Made by a program: the position numbers and the translations under genes. The notes beneath the pieces were generated by a model. It worked only from the letters and a program-made list of their open reading frames with translations. It made no database searches and was not told the DNA's origin. This document shows, piece after piece, positions 20,340 through 29,472 of a stretch of DNA of 64,000 nt (position 1 is its first letter; each line of letters opens with the position of its first letter). Location: positions 1,612,001-1,676,000 of the forward strand of contig NC_089395.1 of the NCBI RefSeq assembly GCF_003171515.1, given 5' to 3'. This DNA is from Pyrenophora tritici-repentis (Eukaryota; Ascomycota; Dothideomycetes; Pleosporales; Pleosporaceae).

Positions 20340-23300
20340 ATGGATAGCGATCCCTTTGTACTGGACGTTAGACTTAATGGAACTGACTTTGTCACTGGAC
20401 TTGTTGACTCAGGTTGCCTTTGCTATTCTGCCATTAATGAACAACTCTTTCGATCTCTGAGACTGCCATCAATCAAGATAGCCCCGCGCCAGCTAGAGGA
20501 AGCAGCTGGGAAGAACGCAGAACCAAGTACTGTCCTAGATACAGTTACTTACGCCTCGATAGACATAGACGGCCACCAGCAGAAACGCGTCTTCTTCTAC
20601 GTTGTACCTGGCCTAACTTACGACGTGATCCTAGGAAAGCCCTGGTTAGAAGATGCCGACGTCACAATTTCGGCCAAACAAGGCTGCCTAGATATCGGCG
20701 CGTCAAACATCCGCGCATGGAACCACAAGAAAGCGTCATACAAGCCACCACTAATGAAGGCTACTCAGGTGATGGCTTCCGCATTCATGGCGGAGGTGAG
20801 AAGAAGCCGTAGGAAGAACAAAGGAGACGGTATTGCGCTCGACACTGGACTGTTCGCTGTTTCCATCGCCGACATTGAGAAAGCTTTGAAACCGCGCAAA
20901 CGATCCGATCCAAAGACGAAGCTCCCACCCCAGTACCACCAATGGCTGAAGGCTTTCGACCATTTCCTAGCTGAGAAACTTCCCCCACATCGTAAAGGCG
21001 TTGATCTCCACATTGAGATTGAAAAGGATCAAGACGGAAACGAGAAGACCATTCCATGGGGTCCGCTCTACGGCATGAGCCGAGAAGAGTTACTAGTGCT
21101 TAGGAAAACTCTCACCGAGCTGTTAGACAAGGATTTTATCCGCGCTAGTAACTCTCCCGCAGCTGCACCCGTCCTGATGGTCAAAAAGCCAGGAGGGGGC
21201 ATCCGATTTTGCGTTGACTACCGAGGCTTGAACAACATCACCAGGAAGGACCGTTACCCTCTGCCTCTATTCACAGAAACACTGAGAAATGTAGCTAAAG
21301 CTAAATGGTTCACAAAACTTGACGTTATCGCAGCCTTCCACAAGATCCGTGTGGCCAAAGGAGAAGAATGGAAGACAGCTTTCCGAACAAGATACGGCCT
21401 ATTCGAATGGCGGGTTGCTCCCTTCGGACTAACAGGAGCACCAGCCGCATTTCAACGCTACGTAAATGGTGTTCTACAGGATTACCTTGACGACTTTGTT
21501 TCAGCCTACGTTGACGACATCTTAATCTACTCGTCAGGATCGCTTCAGGATCACAGAGAGAAGGTTGGAAAGGTTCTTCAACGCCTTATAGACGCTGGAC
21601 TGCAGATTGATATCGACAAGTGCGAGTTCGAGACTAAACGAGTCAAATACCTCGGGTACATTGTGGAAGCAGAAGTGGGCATTCGAGTTGATCCTGAAAA
21701 GATTATCGCAATCCGCGAATGGGCTACACCAACGTCAGTTAAGGCTATCCGAGCATTTATTGGTTTTGCCAACTTTTACCGAGTTTTTATACCAAACTTC
21801 TCGGACATTGCTGAACCGCTTATCAACCTAACTAAGAAAGAGATGGTTTTTCATTGGGACGAGGCTTGCAATCAAGCATTTGAAACGATTAAGGAACTTC
21901 TCATTACAGCACCAATACTCGGCCATTTTGATCCAGAGAAGGACACCTTGGTAGAAGCCGACTCCTCAGGACATGCAACTGGCGGCCTATTGCTGCAGAA
22001 GGACAAGAACAACAACTGGCAACCCGTTGCCTACTACTCAAAGAAGCACTCACCAACAGAGGCCAATTATCCAATTCATGACAAGGAGCTTCTAGCTATT
22101 GTTCGTTGCTTAGAAGCATGGGCTCCTGAACTACGTATGGTTAGGAAGTTCACAGTTCTGACGGACCACAAGAACCTTCAATACTTCTACCGCGAACGAC
22201 AGCTGTCTGAAAGACAAGTACGTTGGTCAGAGTTTCTCTCACGATTCGACTTCTCCCTGGAATGGAAACCTGGAAAGACTATGGGAAAACCTGACGCCCT
22301 GTCACGACGAGAACAAGACCTACCCGCCAACTACGACGATGAACGAATACGGTCTCGATTTATCCGTCTTTTCCAGAGCAAGCACTTGCAGAGTGTTCAA
22401 ATCCAGTCCCTGTCGTCCGAGGAGATTGACTTCACAGAAGAGATACGCATGTTTGAGGACCAGGACATGCAAAATCTCTGGCACCGAAGCCGCCAAGAGG
22501 ATGAGCTTTATCAGGAGCTCACTACGCTGGTAGCAAACAAGGAGCGGAACCTCCCTACCAAACTTCAGAAGGAGAAGTCAGTGAGTATAGCAGAATGCAC
22601 CCTGGACGAGAGAGGCCTGTTGCGATTTCGAGACCGGATATGGATCCCTGACTGCGAACCACTTCGCACACGAATTATTCAAAATATTCACGACTCGCAT
22701 ATCACCGGCCATCCTGGACGAGATCTTACCTACTCAATCTTATCAAGGCAGTTCTTCTGGTCAGGTGTAGCAAGCGACGTGCGACGCTTTGTCCGTAACT
22801 GCGAGATTTGCGGGAGGAATACGATATGGAGAGAGACAAAGAAGGGCCTCCTTAAACCGCTACCGATCCCAGAACGTATATGGGGAGAACTTTCAATCGA
22901 TTTTATTACGGACTTGCCGCCATCTGGACGCGATGACGCAACGAACTGCATGGTGGTCACTGATCGGCTGACAAAGGGAGTTGAACTGGAAGGCATGCAC
23001 GATATCTCGGCAGAAGCAGTAGCACAACGGCTTTTAGAACGGCATTACCCTATTCATGGTATTCCAACGGCAATTACGAGCGATAGAGGACCACAATTCG
23101 TCAGCGATCTTTGGAGGCATTTCTGTAAACTCCTCAGCGTTGAGCAACGCCTGTCGACTGCCTATCATCCGCAAACCGATGGTGCAACAGAGCGAATGAA
23201 CCAAGAGATTGAGAAGATGATTCGAATCTGGGCCACCTACACGCAAGAAAATTGGCTAGCACTTTTACCTATCGTTATGGGAGCAATCAACAATCGCGAG

Positions 23301-23975
23301 GCCTCATCTACTGGCCTAAGCCCCTTCTATTTTATGCACGGATATCACAATGAACCCATTCAGCTGGTAGAGGATCGAACTATTCAGGACCGACCAAAGA
23401 GAGACGGCGAAGCACTGGCAGAAGGCTTCCTTAAAAGACTCCAAGACGCAACAGAGTGGGCCCAAGCTGCGATCGCGATAACACAAGAGAAACAGCAACA
23501 TCAAGCTAACAAGACAAGAACAGCAGCGCCCCAATACAAGGAGGGAGACTGGGTGTTTTTGAACCTTAGAAACGTGAAGACAACACGACCTTCCAAGAAG
23601 CTAGACTGGTTGCATGGAAAGTACAAAGTCTTGAGGCAGGTCAACTCCCACTCTTATCAACTTGACGTTCCGGGGAAGATCCATCCTGTCTTCCACGTAG
23701 ACCTGCTTCGCTACGCGCCTAACGACTCTCTCCCATCGCAGAAGGTTGGAGACACTCAGCCAGGGCCTATACTTGTAGATGGAGACGAGCTATGGCTGGT
23801 TGAACGTATTCTGGGCGAACGCACAACAAGGCAGGGAGGGAAAGAAATCAAGGAGGCATATGTGAAGTGGGTGGACTATACTGAACCGACATGGGAACCT
23901 GTGAGTAACGTACTAAAGACTGACGCTTGGAGGAAATGGAGAAAACTACGCGCTAAAGGGAAAGGAGGGGGGTAA
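20340..23975 (+). CDS. pol: Pol polyprotein: protease, reverse transcriptase, RNase H, integrase, chromodomain
   Basis: 1211 residues from the ATG at 20340. Aspartic protease motif VDSGC (Asp about 23). Reverse transcriptase with YVDDILIYS (390-393). RNase H with VEADSSGHATGGLL and LTDHKNLQYF. Integrase with the zinc-binding HHCC region starting at His about 784 and ending CEICGRN, and the DDE core (SIDFITDLP, TSDRGPQFVS, HPQTDGATERMNQ). A C-terminal chromodomain with VERILGERTT and YVKWVDYTEPTWEP. The chromodomain, thought to direct insertion to particular chromatin, marks the chromovirus branch. The stop codon is followed directly by the 3' LTR. No stop or frameshift lies inside, so the product is probably active. 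Confidence 0.95.
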   Translation: MDSDPFVLDVRLNGTDFVTGLVDSGCLCYSAINEQLFRSLRLPSIKIAPRQLEEAAGKNAEPSTVLDTVTYASIDIDGHQQKRVFFYVVPGLTYDVILGKPWLEDADVTISAKQGCLDIGASNIRAWNHKKASYKPPLMKATQVMASAFMAEVRRSRRKNKGDGIALDTGLFAVSIADIEKALKPRKRSDPKTKLPPQYHQWLKAFDHFLAEKLPPHRKGVDLHIEIEKDQDGNEKTIPWGPLYGMSREELLVLRKTLTELLDKDFIRASNSPAAAPVLMVKKPGGGIRFCVDYRGLNNITRKDRYPLPLFTETLRNVAKAKWFTKLDVIAAFHKIRVAKGEEWKTAFRTRYGLFEWRVAPFGLTGAPAAFQRYVNGVLQDYLDDFVSAYVDDILIYSSGSLQDHREKVGKVLQRLIDAGLQIDIDKCEFETKRVKYLGYIVEAEVGIRVDPEKIIAIREWATPTSVKAIRAFIGFANFYRVFIPNFSDIAEPLINLTKKEMVFHWDEACNQAFETIKELLITAPILGHFDPEKDTLVEADSSGHATGGLLLQKDKNNNWQPVAYYSKKHSPTEANYPIHDKELLAIVRCLEAWAPELRMVRKFTVLTDHKNLQYFYRERQLSERQVRWSEFLSRFDFSLEWKPGKTMGKPDALSRREQDLPANYDDERIRSRFIRLFQSKHLQSVQIQSLSSEEIDFTEEIRMFEDQDMQNLWHRSRQEDELYQELTTLVANKERNLPTKLQKEKSVSIAECTLDERGLLRFRDRIWIPDCEPLRTRIIQNIHDSHITGHPGRDLTYSILSRQFFWSGVASDVRRFVRNCEICGRNTIWRETKKGLLKPLPIPERIWGELSIDFITDLPPSGRDDATNCMVVTDRLTKGVELEGMHDISAEAVAQRLLERHYPIHGIPTAITSDRGPQFVSDLWRHFCKLLSVEQRLSTAYHPQTDGATERMNQEIEKMIRIWATYTQENWLALLPIVMGAINNREASSTGLSPFYFMHGYHNEPIQLVEDRTIQDRPKRDGEALAEGFLKRLQDATEWAQAAIAITQEKQQHQANKTRTAAPQYKEGDWVFLNLRNVKTTRPSKKLDWLHGKYKVLRQVNSHSYQLDVPGKIHPVFHVDLLRYAPNDSLPSQKVGDTQPGPILVDGDELWLVERILGERTTRQGGKEIKEAYVKWVDYTEPTWEPVSNVLKTDAWRKWRKLRAKGKGGG
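23954..23972 (+). other. Polypurine tract before the 3' LTR
   Basis: A run of only A and G (AAAGGGAAAGGAGGGGGG) overlaps the last codons of pol and ends three bases before the 3' LTR. It is in the place expected for the plus-strand primer of reverse transcription. Confidence 0.85.
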
Positions 23976-24163
23976 TGTAACGGGCTGAGCCTCGAGTCAC
24001 ATGACTAGGCTGCTAGCCTAGTCGCTTCCCCGGCAACGTGAGGGCCGTGCGCCAACCCAAACAAAGCAGGCTCGCCGCTTGCGTCTTACCTTCTTTCTTC
24101 ATCTTGACTGTAAATAGCATCTGGACTAGGTAGCTGGAATACAGTCCCTACAGACCGTTCACA
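23976..24163 (+). repeat. 3' LTR of the Ty3/gypsy element
   Basis: 188 bp, read as identical to the 5' LTR along its full length. It starts directly after the pol stop codon and is followed by the CCTTT duplication and resumed CHAT gene sequence. Confidence 0.95.
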
Positions 24164-25273
24164 CCTTTTGGGTTTGACACCAGCTGAAATGCGTGCATGT
24201 GCAAGGGAAGGGCCTATTGTCGTGGTCAACGTAACTACTATCAGTAGCCACGCGATTATCGTTACGTCGTCAAATATCAAGAGTATAGAGCTGCCCAGAT
24301 TGTCCGTGCCGGACGCCCGGAAATGGCTGGACATGCAGTGGGATACAGACCGAAAAGGCCTCGACGCCGGCAACAAAGACTTAGTAGAGTACCTGGATTG
24401 GCTCTGGCAGGTCTGCGTGAGAGGTGTTCTCATGGCATGCGATCTTAGAGTGTAGCCGGCGAAGCAAGACCTCCCAAGGATCTGGTGGATCGGAACTGGG
24501 TTGGCTAGCTCGATGCCCTTCCATGCAGCTGGAAGCCACAAGCTTAATTCGGAAAGAATCTTTTCAAGAGGGTAGTTTCGTCTTACACGCCATCAATCCA
24601 AGCCCTCGCATATAGCCGGGAGCGGGCGCGGAAAAGCCATGTATGCGGCGACAGTGTATTGCTGGCGACCATGACAACTACTCCTGGCCTCCATACCCTT
24701 CACGGAGTTGAAGATGAAAAGGAAGCAATTTTGGAAGTGCTTCCTACTCATTGTCAATTGGATGTACACGATCATCCAGGCACTGACCGTATCGTTCAAA
24801 GCCTAGAGCATTGTAGCATCGCCCACTTTGCTTGCCACGGACTGACAAACTATACCGATCCATCCAAGAGTGGGCTGGTATTCCGGAAGCAGGATGGTGC
24901 CGGAAGTCTTATCCAAGACACGATGACGGTGCAGAATGTCTCCGAACTGAAGTTAGAGCACGCGAGGCTCGCATATCTTTCAGCTTGTTCAACAGCAGAG
25001 AACAGAGCGGTGAGACTAAAAGATGAGGTCATTCATGTCGTTAGCAGATTCCAGGTTGCTGGATTTGCGCATGTCGTCGGCTGTCAGTGGCCATCCGCAG
25101 ATGCAATTTGTGTAGAGGTCGCCAAGGCATTTTATGGCACACTCTTCGGAGGGGACGGGAAAATGGAGGACAATGACATTGCCTCAGCGCTACAAAAGGC
25201 AGTGAGCACAATCAGGGAGAAGGAGTGGGACCAGCCATTGAAATGGGCGCAGTTTGTCCACTACGGGGCATGA

Positions 25274-25619
25274 AAAACTATTACTAGACTTGAATGATAT
25301 ATTGTCAGCGAAGCTTATGACTACGGTATCTAACACCTCTATACCTAGTGGTGTAGAATTATCCTAACCTATCTTTCTTCGATCTTATACGCCGAAGAAT
25401 TTCCCGACTCTGAGTCGGTGTCGCTACAATCACGTTGGCGAAGCACATGTCACGATGCGAGGGAAGATTTACTTTGAGAGAGATCAATTTACTAAAACAA
25501 ACACAGAACTCTAGAATACTTGCTAAACACCCCGAAAACAAGAAGAGATGAAGCAAGAAGGTAAACGCCCCAACAACAGAAGAAGAGGGAGCAAGAGGAC
25601 AAACAAAAGGCAACCTGAA
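25274..25619. other. Intergenic between convergent genes
   Basis: 346 bp between the 3' end of the broken CHAT gene and the 3' end of the minus-strand membrane protein gene. It is A/T-rich with no coding signal, and probably holds both terminator regions. Confidence 0.5.
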
Positions 25620-26918
25620 TCAAGACGCATCAGACTCAGGTGCCTTGTAGCCCCTCTTGCGCCACGCCGGCATCTCGTACTGCTCAACTTGCACAGGCCC
25701 GGCTTGACCAGTCGGCGACGGCGTAGAGGACCTCAAGTACAAAGTCGGATTGCGAGCCTTGTTGACAGCCTGATCAGCGAGGTTGACGATGCTCAGAGCA
25801 CGACGGAGCCGTTCGTCTGACGCTGTCCCACGCTTAAGGAGGTACTCGGCTTGCTTGTACTCGTCGCTCTGTAGTGTCGCCTCAGCCTCCTGAAGACGCT
25901 GCTGTTTCTCCGCTGCAACAAAGGCGCTGTAGCGGGAGGGCTCGTCATCTTCCTTGCGAAGGGGGCCGCGAGGCTGGGCGATGACAGAGGGGGCGTAGTC
26001 GGTGAAGACACGGGAGGCGAGGGCGTCGTAGGGCTGGGTGGCCTCAGGCTGGGAATAGTTGGAGTCGTAGGTGGCGGTGGAAGCGCGGATGGTGGAGGCG
26101 CGTGGCTGGTAGAGATGGTTCAGGTTCTGCTCGTACTCAAGGGGGGATTGAGGACGCTCCGAGGAAACGCGGCGAGAGGGGCCTGCATCATAGTGAGTAG
26201 CTTCCGCGTGGGGGACGTATAGGGTATCTTGAGTCTCAGGTGCAGACTCTAGATCACTAGTTGACTCCTCCTCCTTGCGGATGTAGAAGAACTTGCACTT
26301 AGCCTTGTCCCAAAATGTCAGCTGCTTGGTTGGTTTAGGCTGATCCAAAACCGCAGAACGTGCAGCTGTAGCGCCACCGAATGTAGTCATCTCAATCTCA
26401 ACGCCCGAAGAAGTGTTGCTGGATGAAGCCGCCTTGTTGATAGCCTCGCGCTCACGTACCATCCCAGGGGTGATACACTTAAGCTCACCAGACTGCCACT
26501 TCTCCAGCTGCTTCTCCATGTCGTTGCAACGCGGACACTTACCTTGAAAGCGGAGGTAGATCATGTAGCAAACTGTAACCAAAAGCAAAAGTCCAAGGAC
26601 AGCGAAAGCAGCAGCGAAAATGCCAACGGTCGTGTCATCGAACTCATGCCTAGGAGGGGCTGACGGCACCCCTGTGATGGATGAAGAAGGCAGAATGCTG
26701 GTTGTCGAAGAGGTGGGCATAGTGGAGCTAGATGAGATCAAAGTGGAAAATGTCGATGCAGGCGCAGTGCTGCTCAGACGGACCTTGGAACTAGCAACCG
26801 TCGTTAAATTCCGACTAGCAGACGAGACGTTGGCGGATGTAGTCGAAGCCTGAGCAAAATCTGTGGGATAGACAGTGGTGTACTGCGTGACGATGACATA
26901 ATCAGAGGGGGAGTCCAT
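25620..26918 (-). CDS. Ser/Thr-rich single-pass membrane protein, unknown function
   Basis: A 432-residue single-exon protein from the ATG at 26918. Residues 1-95 are very rich in Ser and Thr, suited to heavy O-glycosylation outside the cell. Residues about 98-122 form one membrane segment (GIFAAAFAVLGLLLLVTVCY and following). The cytoplasmic part has a CPRCND pair, a conserved-looking block (EKQLEKWQSGELKCITPGMV), and a long polar, low-complexity tail ending YKAPESDAS. The layout resembles Wsc/Mid2-type wall-stress sensors, but there is no WSC Cys domain and no signal peptide is obvious, so the function is open. Codon use and the unbroken length support a real gene. Confidence 0.75.
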   Translation of the reverse strand: MDSPSDYVIVTQYTTVYPTDFAQASTTSANVSSASRNLTTVASSKVRLSSTAPASTFSTLISSSSTMPTSSTTSILPSSSITGVPSAPPRHEFDDTTVGIFAAAFAVLGLLLLVTVCYMIYLRFQGKCPRCNDMEKQLEKWQSGELKCITPGMVREREAINKAASSSNTSSGVEIEMTTFGGATAARSAVLDQPKPTKQLTFWDKAKCKFFYIRKEEESTSDLESAPETQDTLYVPHAEATHYDAGPSRRVSSERPQSPLEYEQNLNHLYQPRASTIRASTATYDSNYSQPEATQPYDALASRVFTDYAPSVIAQPRGPLRKEDDEPSRYSAFVAAEKQQRLQEAEATLQSDEYKQAEYLLKRGTASDERLRRALSIVNLADQAVNKARNPTLYLRSSTPSPTGQAGPVQVEQYEMPAWRKRGYKAPESDAS

Positions 26919-27674
26919 GTTTGCGAAACTTTCCAGAAGCTTCAGATGAACTGTGTGATGATCTAGCTATACTGGGAAGTAACTGATTGTTCTATTTATG
27001 CCAAACAAGCGGGTGCGCTGTGGTGCGACTTCACGATGTGAGTAATCGTGGTTTTCCCACAATGTATCCATTTATACACAATGGTGAGGATAAAGGGGTA
27101 CATTGTAAACAAACAGTGCTGGCTGAGTGTGTTGACATGAACACGATGATCGTATCGGATTACCGTATGTGACATAACGAGGAGTCCGACTCTCAACGTA
27201 CTCATTACAATTACATCAATTTTCCAAATTTCAAAACGCGCTATTGGCTCACAATTTCATGTCTTAATATGAAGAGTGGGATCAGGTTGGCAAGAACATG
27301 CTAGTTTTGGATAGGTCGCAAATCGATACTGCCGAGACAGGAGGCTTTTCACGAAAAAAGTGATACTTTCAAAAAGAGACCCAGAAGCATGAGCATAAAA
27401 TTGTGGAGAGATTGGGCCGTGACAGTCGTGTCTGTCGTAACCACGATCTATATAGATATATACCCTAGGGAAAACCGTGAAAAAATATGTCAAATCAGAC
27501 CAGTCTGAAGTAAGTTCACTTGATGGGATGATTCACAAGGATAAATTTCGTTCAAATTAGAATGGTAGAAGAAAAGTCTATTCGCGAGATTGGACAATAG
27601 TACAAGCAAATCACACCATTGGCCATCTAACGGCACTAGAGTGTGAAGAAAATAACAAATCAACAAGTAGGACT
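26919..27674. other. Intergenic with part of a dispersed repeat
   Basis: Promoter side of the minus-strand membrane protein gene. The stretch about 27137-27226 is similar to 9412-9505 (shared CCGACTCTCAACGTACT, ATTACAA), which indicates a dispersed repeat fragment. No gene recognised. Confidence 0.5.
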
Positions 27675-28277
27675 CTAGCGAACAAACACATTGTGTAGCG
27701 TCACATGTATAGACACTGCTACTCCACAGGAAAGCGTCGTACCTATTGTGTCGTCCGATACACCACTGTCGCGCACAGGATCATGAGATAGATCAAAGGA
27801 ATCGCGAACACACTCAACGCCAAGATGTACAGGTGGGGCAAGCTTGTTCCCTGTCTTCTCCACTGTTGCGTCGCCCACAGGCTCAGACTTGCCGAGCTTC
27901 TTCGACGCAAAAGTGACGCTTGAACCAGGCACAGGAGATTGCCAATCCTTGCGGGCAAGCGCTCCATCCTCCATAGTCATCGGCGGAATCTCTGGTAGCT
28001 CTGGCGTCTTGACCGACTCGGCGGACGACGCGGGGATTGAATCAAGGGCTAGCTCTGGGTCATTAACTGCGTCCTTTCGTACTGCCCGCGCCTTGCGAGC
28101 ACGGTTGTACTATGGTACCCCGGTATTGATCATCCAGAATAAAACAAAAACCAGAAACAAAGAGCCAACAATGCTAGCAACAAAGATGAGCGCGCTGAAG
28201 TTTGCAGAAGTCGATGACGCTGAAGGTGCCACAACTGAATCTGCCTTGCGGCTTGTAAGGCTCGGAAGAACTGGCAT
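27675..28277 (-). pseudogene. Small membrane protein gene with an in-frame stop
   Basis: From the ATG at 28277 the frame reads an N-terminal Ser/Ala-rich segment, a strong membrane segment (about residues 28-50, with FVASIVGSLFLVFVLFW), then TAG at 28110-28112 (codon 56). The same frame continues for another 144 codons with a polar, family-like cytoplasmic tail (YNRARKARAVRKD ... ELPEIPPMTMEDG ... SFDLSHDPVRDSGVSD). The stop stands between Pro and Tyr where Trp (TGG) or Gln (CAG) would need one base change. No intron of usable size removes it. It is either a recent pseudogene or a sequencing error. The neighbour at 25620-26918 has the same layout. Confidence 0.55.
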
Positions 28278-29472
28278 GTTGTTTGGCAAGTGATGAAATC
28301 AGTTCTATGTCTACTACGCCCGGCGTAGTTGTCAGGTTGAGTTGGGTCGGAAGAAGGGTAGAGGTTTGGTTTGCCGTATAAGAGGCCCATGTTGCAACAT
28401 TGTGTAGAGGGCCTGGGATCTCATAGAGTTTACACTGTGAGTGAACGATTAAAAGTATCTTAAGCTAGTCACCGCGACTGCACATTGCGAAATCAGGCGT
28501 ATACTCGTACTGTTGGGAGTGCTCACATCAAATGAGTGAAATTTGCAATACCTCTGCATGACCGGCCAAAATCGTCAGATGGTATACGTACTTCGCGGAA
28601 CTCCGCCACCAAGGGATGCAACAACATAACTAGTCGAAGAATTACAGAGTTATCCAAATCTATTGCAGGCTGCCTTACGAAAGTTCAGTTTGATAAAGTG
28701 AGCATTGTTCGATTGCGTCGTTGATGATGCTTGAAAACACAGGAAAGAAAACAGTAACACTCCGGGGGAGGAGTAACAGTCCGGCGAAAGAGTAGCAGTC
28801 CGCTATGATCGATGGGTTTCGCTAATTGCCACATATGGACAAAGTGGGGGTGCCTCGGTTGTTAGCGAAGCCCCTCCACCTTCCCGAAGCCGTATCGAGA
28901 TGAAGCGAACAACCACCACGAAAAGACACCCCTCGACGCTCGGCTCGATCTTCATCAATAAGAACAGATCACAGTCGACCTACACGCGATATGTTTGCGA
29001 CAGAATCCAGAAGCTGGTATTGTTACCCTACACCGTAGCTGATCGACTGAACCCGGTATGCGATAACTACCCATCTACCGACGTCACGGGCACACCCATC
29101 GTATAATCTTTGCGATGGGCCGAGTAAGGACCGGCTTCCGCATTTGTTTTTGGAGACTTGGATCAGCAGACTGAACGCCACGTGCCCACCACCATGCAAG
29201 TCTACACGCCCTGACATGTCAGATCTCGGCCCGAGTTGGACGTGTGCGACAGGCTATTTACCGTATTCACGGATATCCAACACGTGATACGGCAAAAAAT
29301 TGTAGACAGCACGAAGATGATTTGCAGGGTTGGAGTCTATTCGATTCAACCAGAAAGAACATTGGTATCATTCACGTCAGGTAATGAGCCTGTAAAGCTA
29401 GACTACGTGTTGGTCTCATAGACCTCATTAAAGTCTCCCAAGGAGTTAGTCCTCCCTATCGTCTTCTCGACC
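28278..29472. other. Intergenic with a short tandem repeat
   Basis: About 1.2 kb with no recognised gene. Three imperfect 20-22-bp units occur at about 28753-28803 (AGTAACAGTCCGG, AGTAGCAGTCCG and a first copy with GTAACACTCCGG). Frames at 28900-29106 and 29236-29421 have no family signal. Confidence 0.5.

Larger units (their letters stand above)
18779..24163 (+). mobile_element. Complete Ty3/gypsy LTR retrotransposon (chromovirus)
   Basis: A 5385-bp element with two 188-bp LTRs that read identically by eye, ends TG...CA, and an exact 5-bp duplication CCTTT (18774-18778 and 24164-24168). It is inserted inside the CHAT gene coding sequence. Order: 5' LTR, primer-binding site, a 9-bp tandem repeat leader, gag, pol (protease, reverse transcriptase, RNase H, integrase, chromodomain), polypurine tract, 3' LTR. 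Reading frames are unbroken apart from the stop between gag and pol. Identical LTRs mean a very recent insertion. It shows no sign of repeat-induced point mutation. Confidence 0.96.
16835..25273 (+). pseudogene. TPR-CHAT protein gene broken by stops, solo LTRs and a Ty3/gypsy insertion
   Basis: The 5' half (16835-18265, start ATG 16835) encodes a tetratricopeptide array: repeated units with NLG, LETRY/LESQY and LDEAI-type motifs of about 40-50 residues, interrupted in frame only by a TAA at 17399-17401. After 18420 the frame reads SETNPDEAVRFQTLLDEI, is cut by a solo LTR (18575-18738) and by the retrotransposon (18779-24163), then resumes LGLTPAEMRACAREGPIVVV. Skipping both insertions plus one copy of each duplication rejoins host sequence in frame. 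The CHAT domain ends the gene: HFACHG (catalytic His) and YLSACSTA (catalytic Cys) are both kept. Further damage is a TAG at 24453-24455 and a frameshift near 24570. CHAT domains are caspase/separase-like proteases, and fungal TPR-CHAT proteins are thought to act in NLR-like immunity or cell death (inference). Confidence 0.8.
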
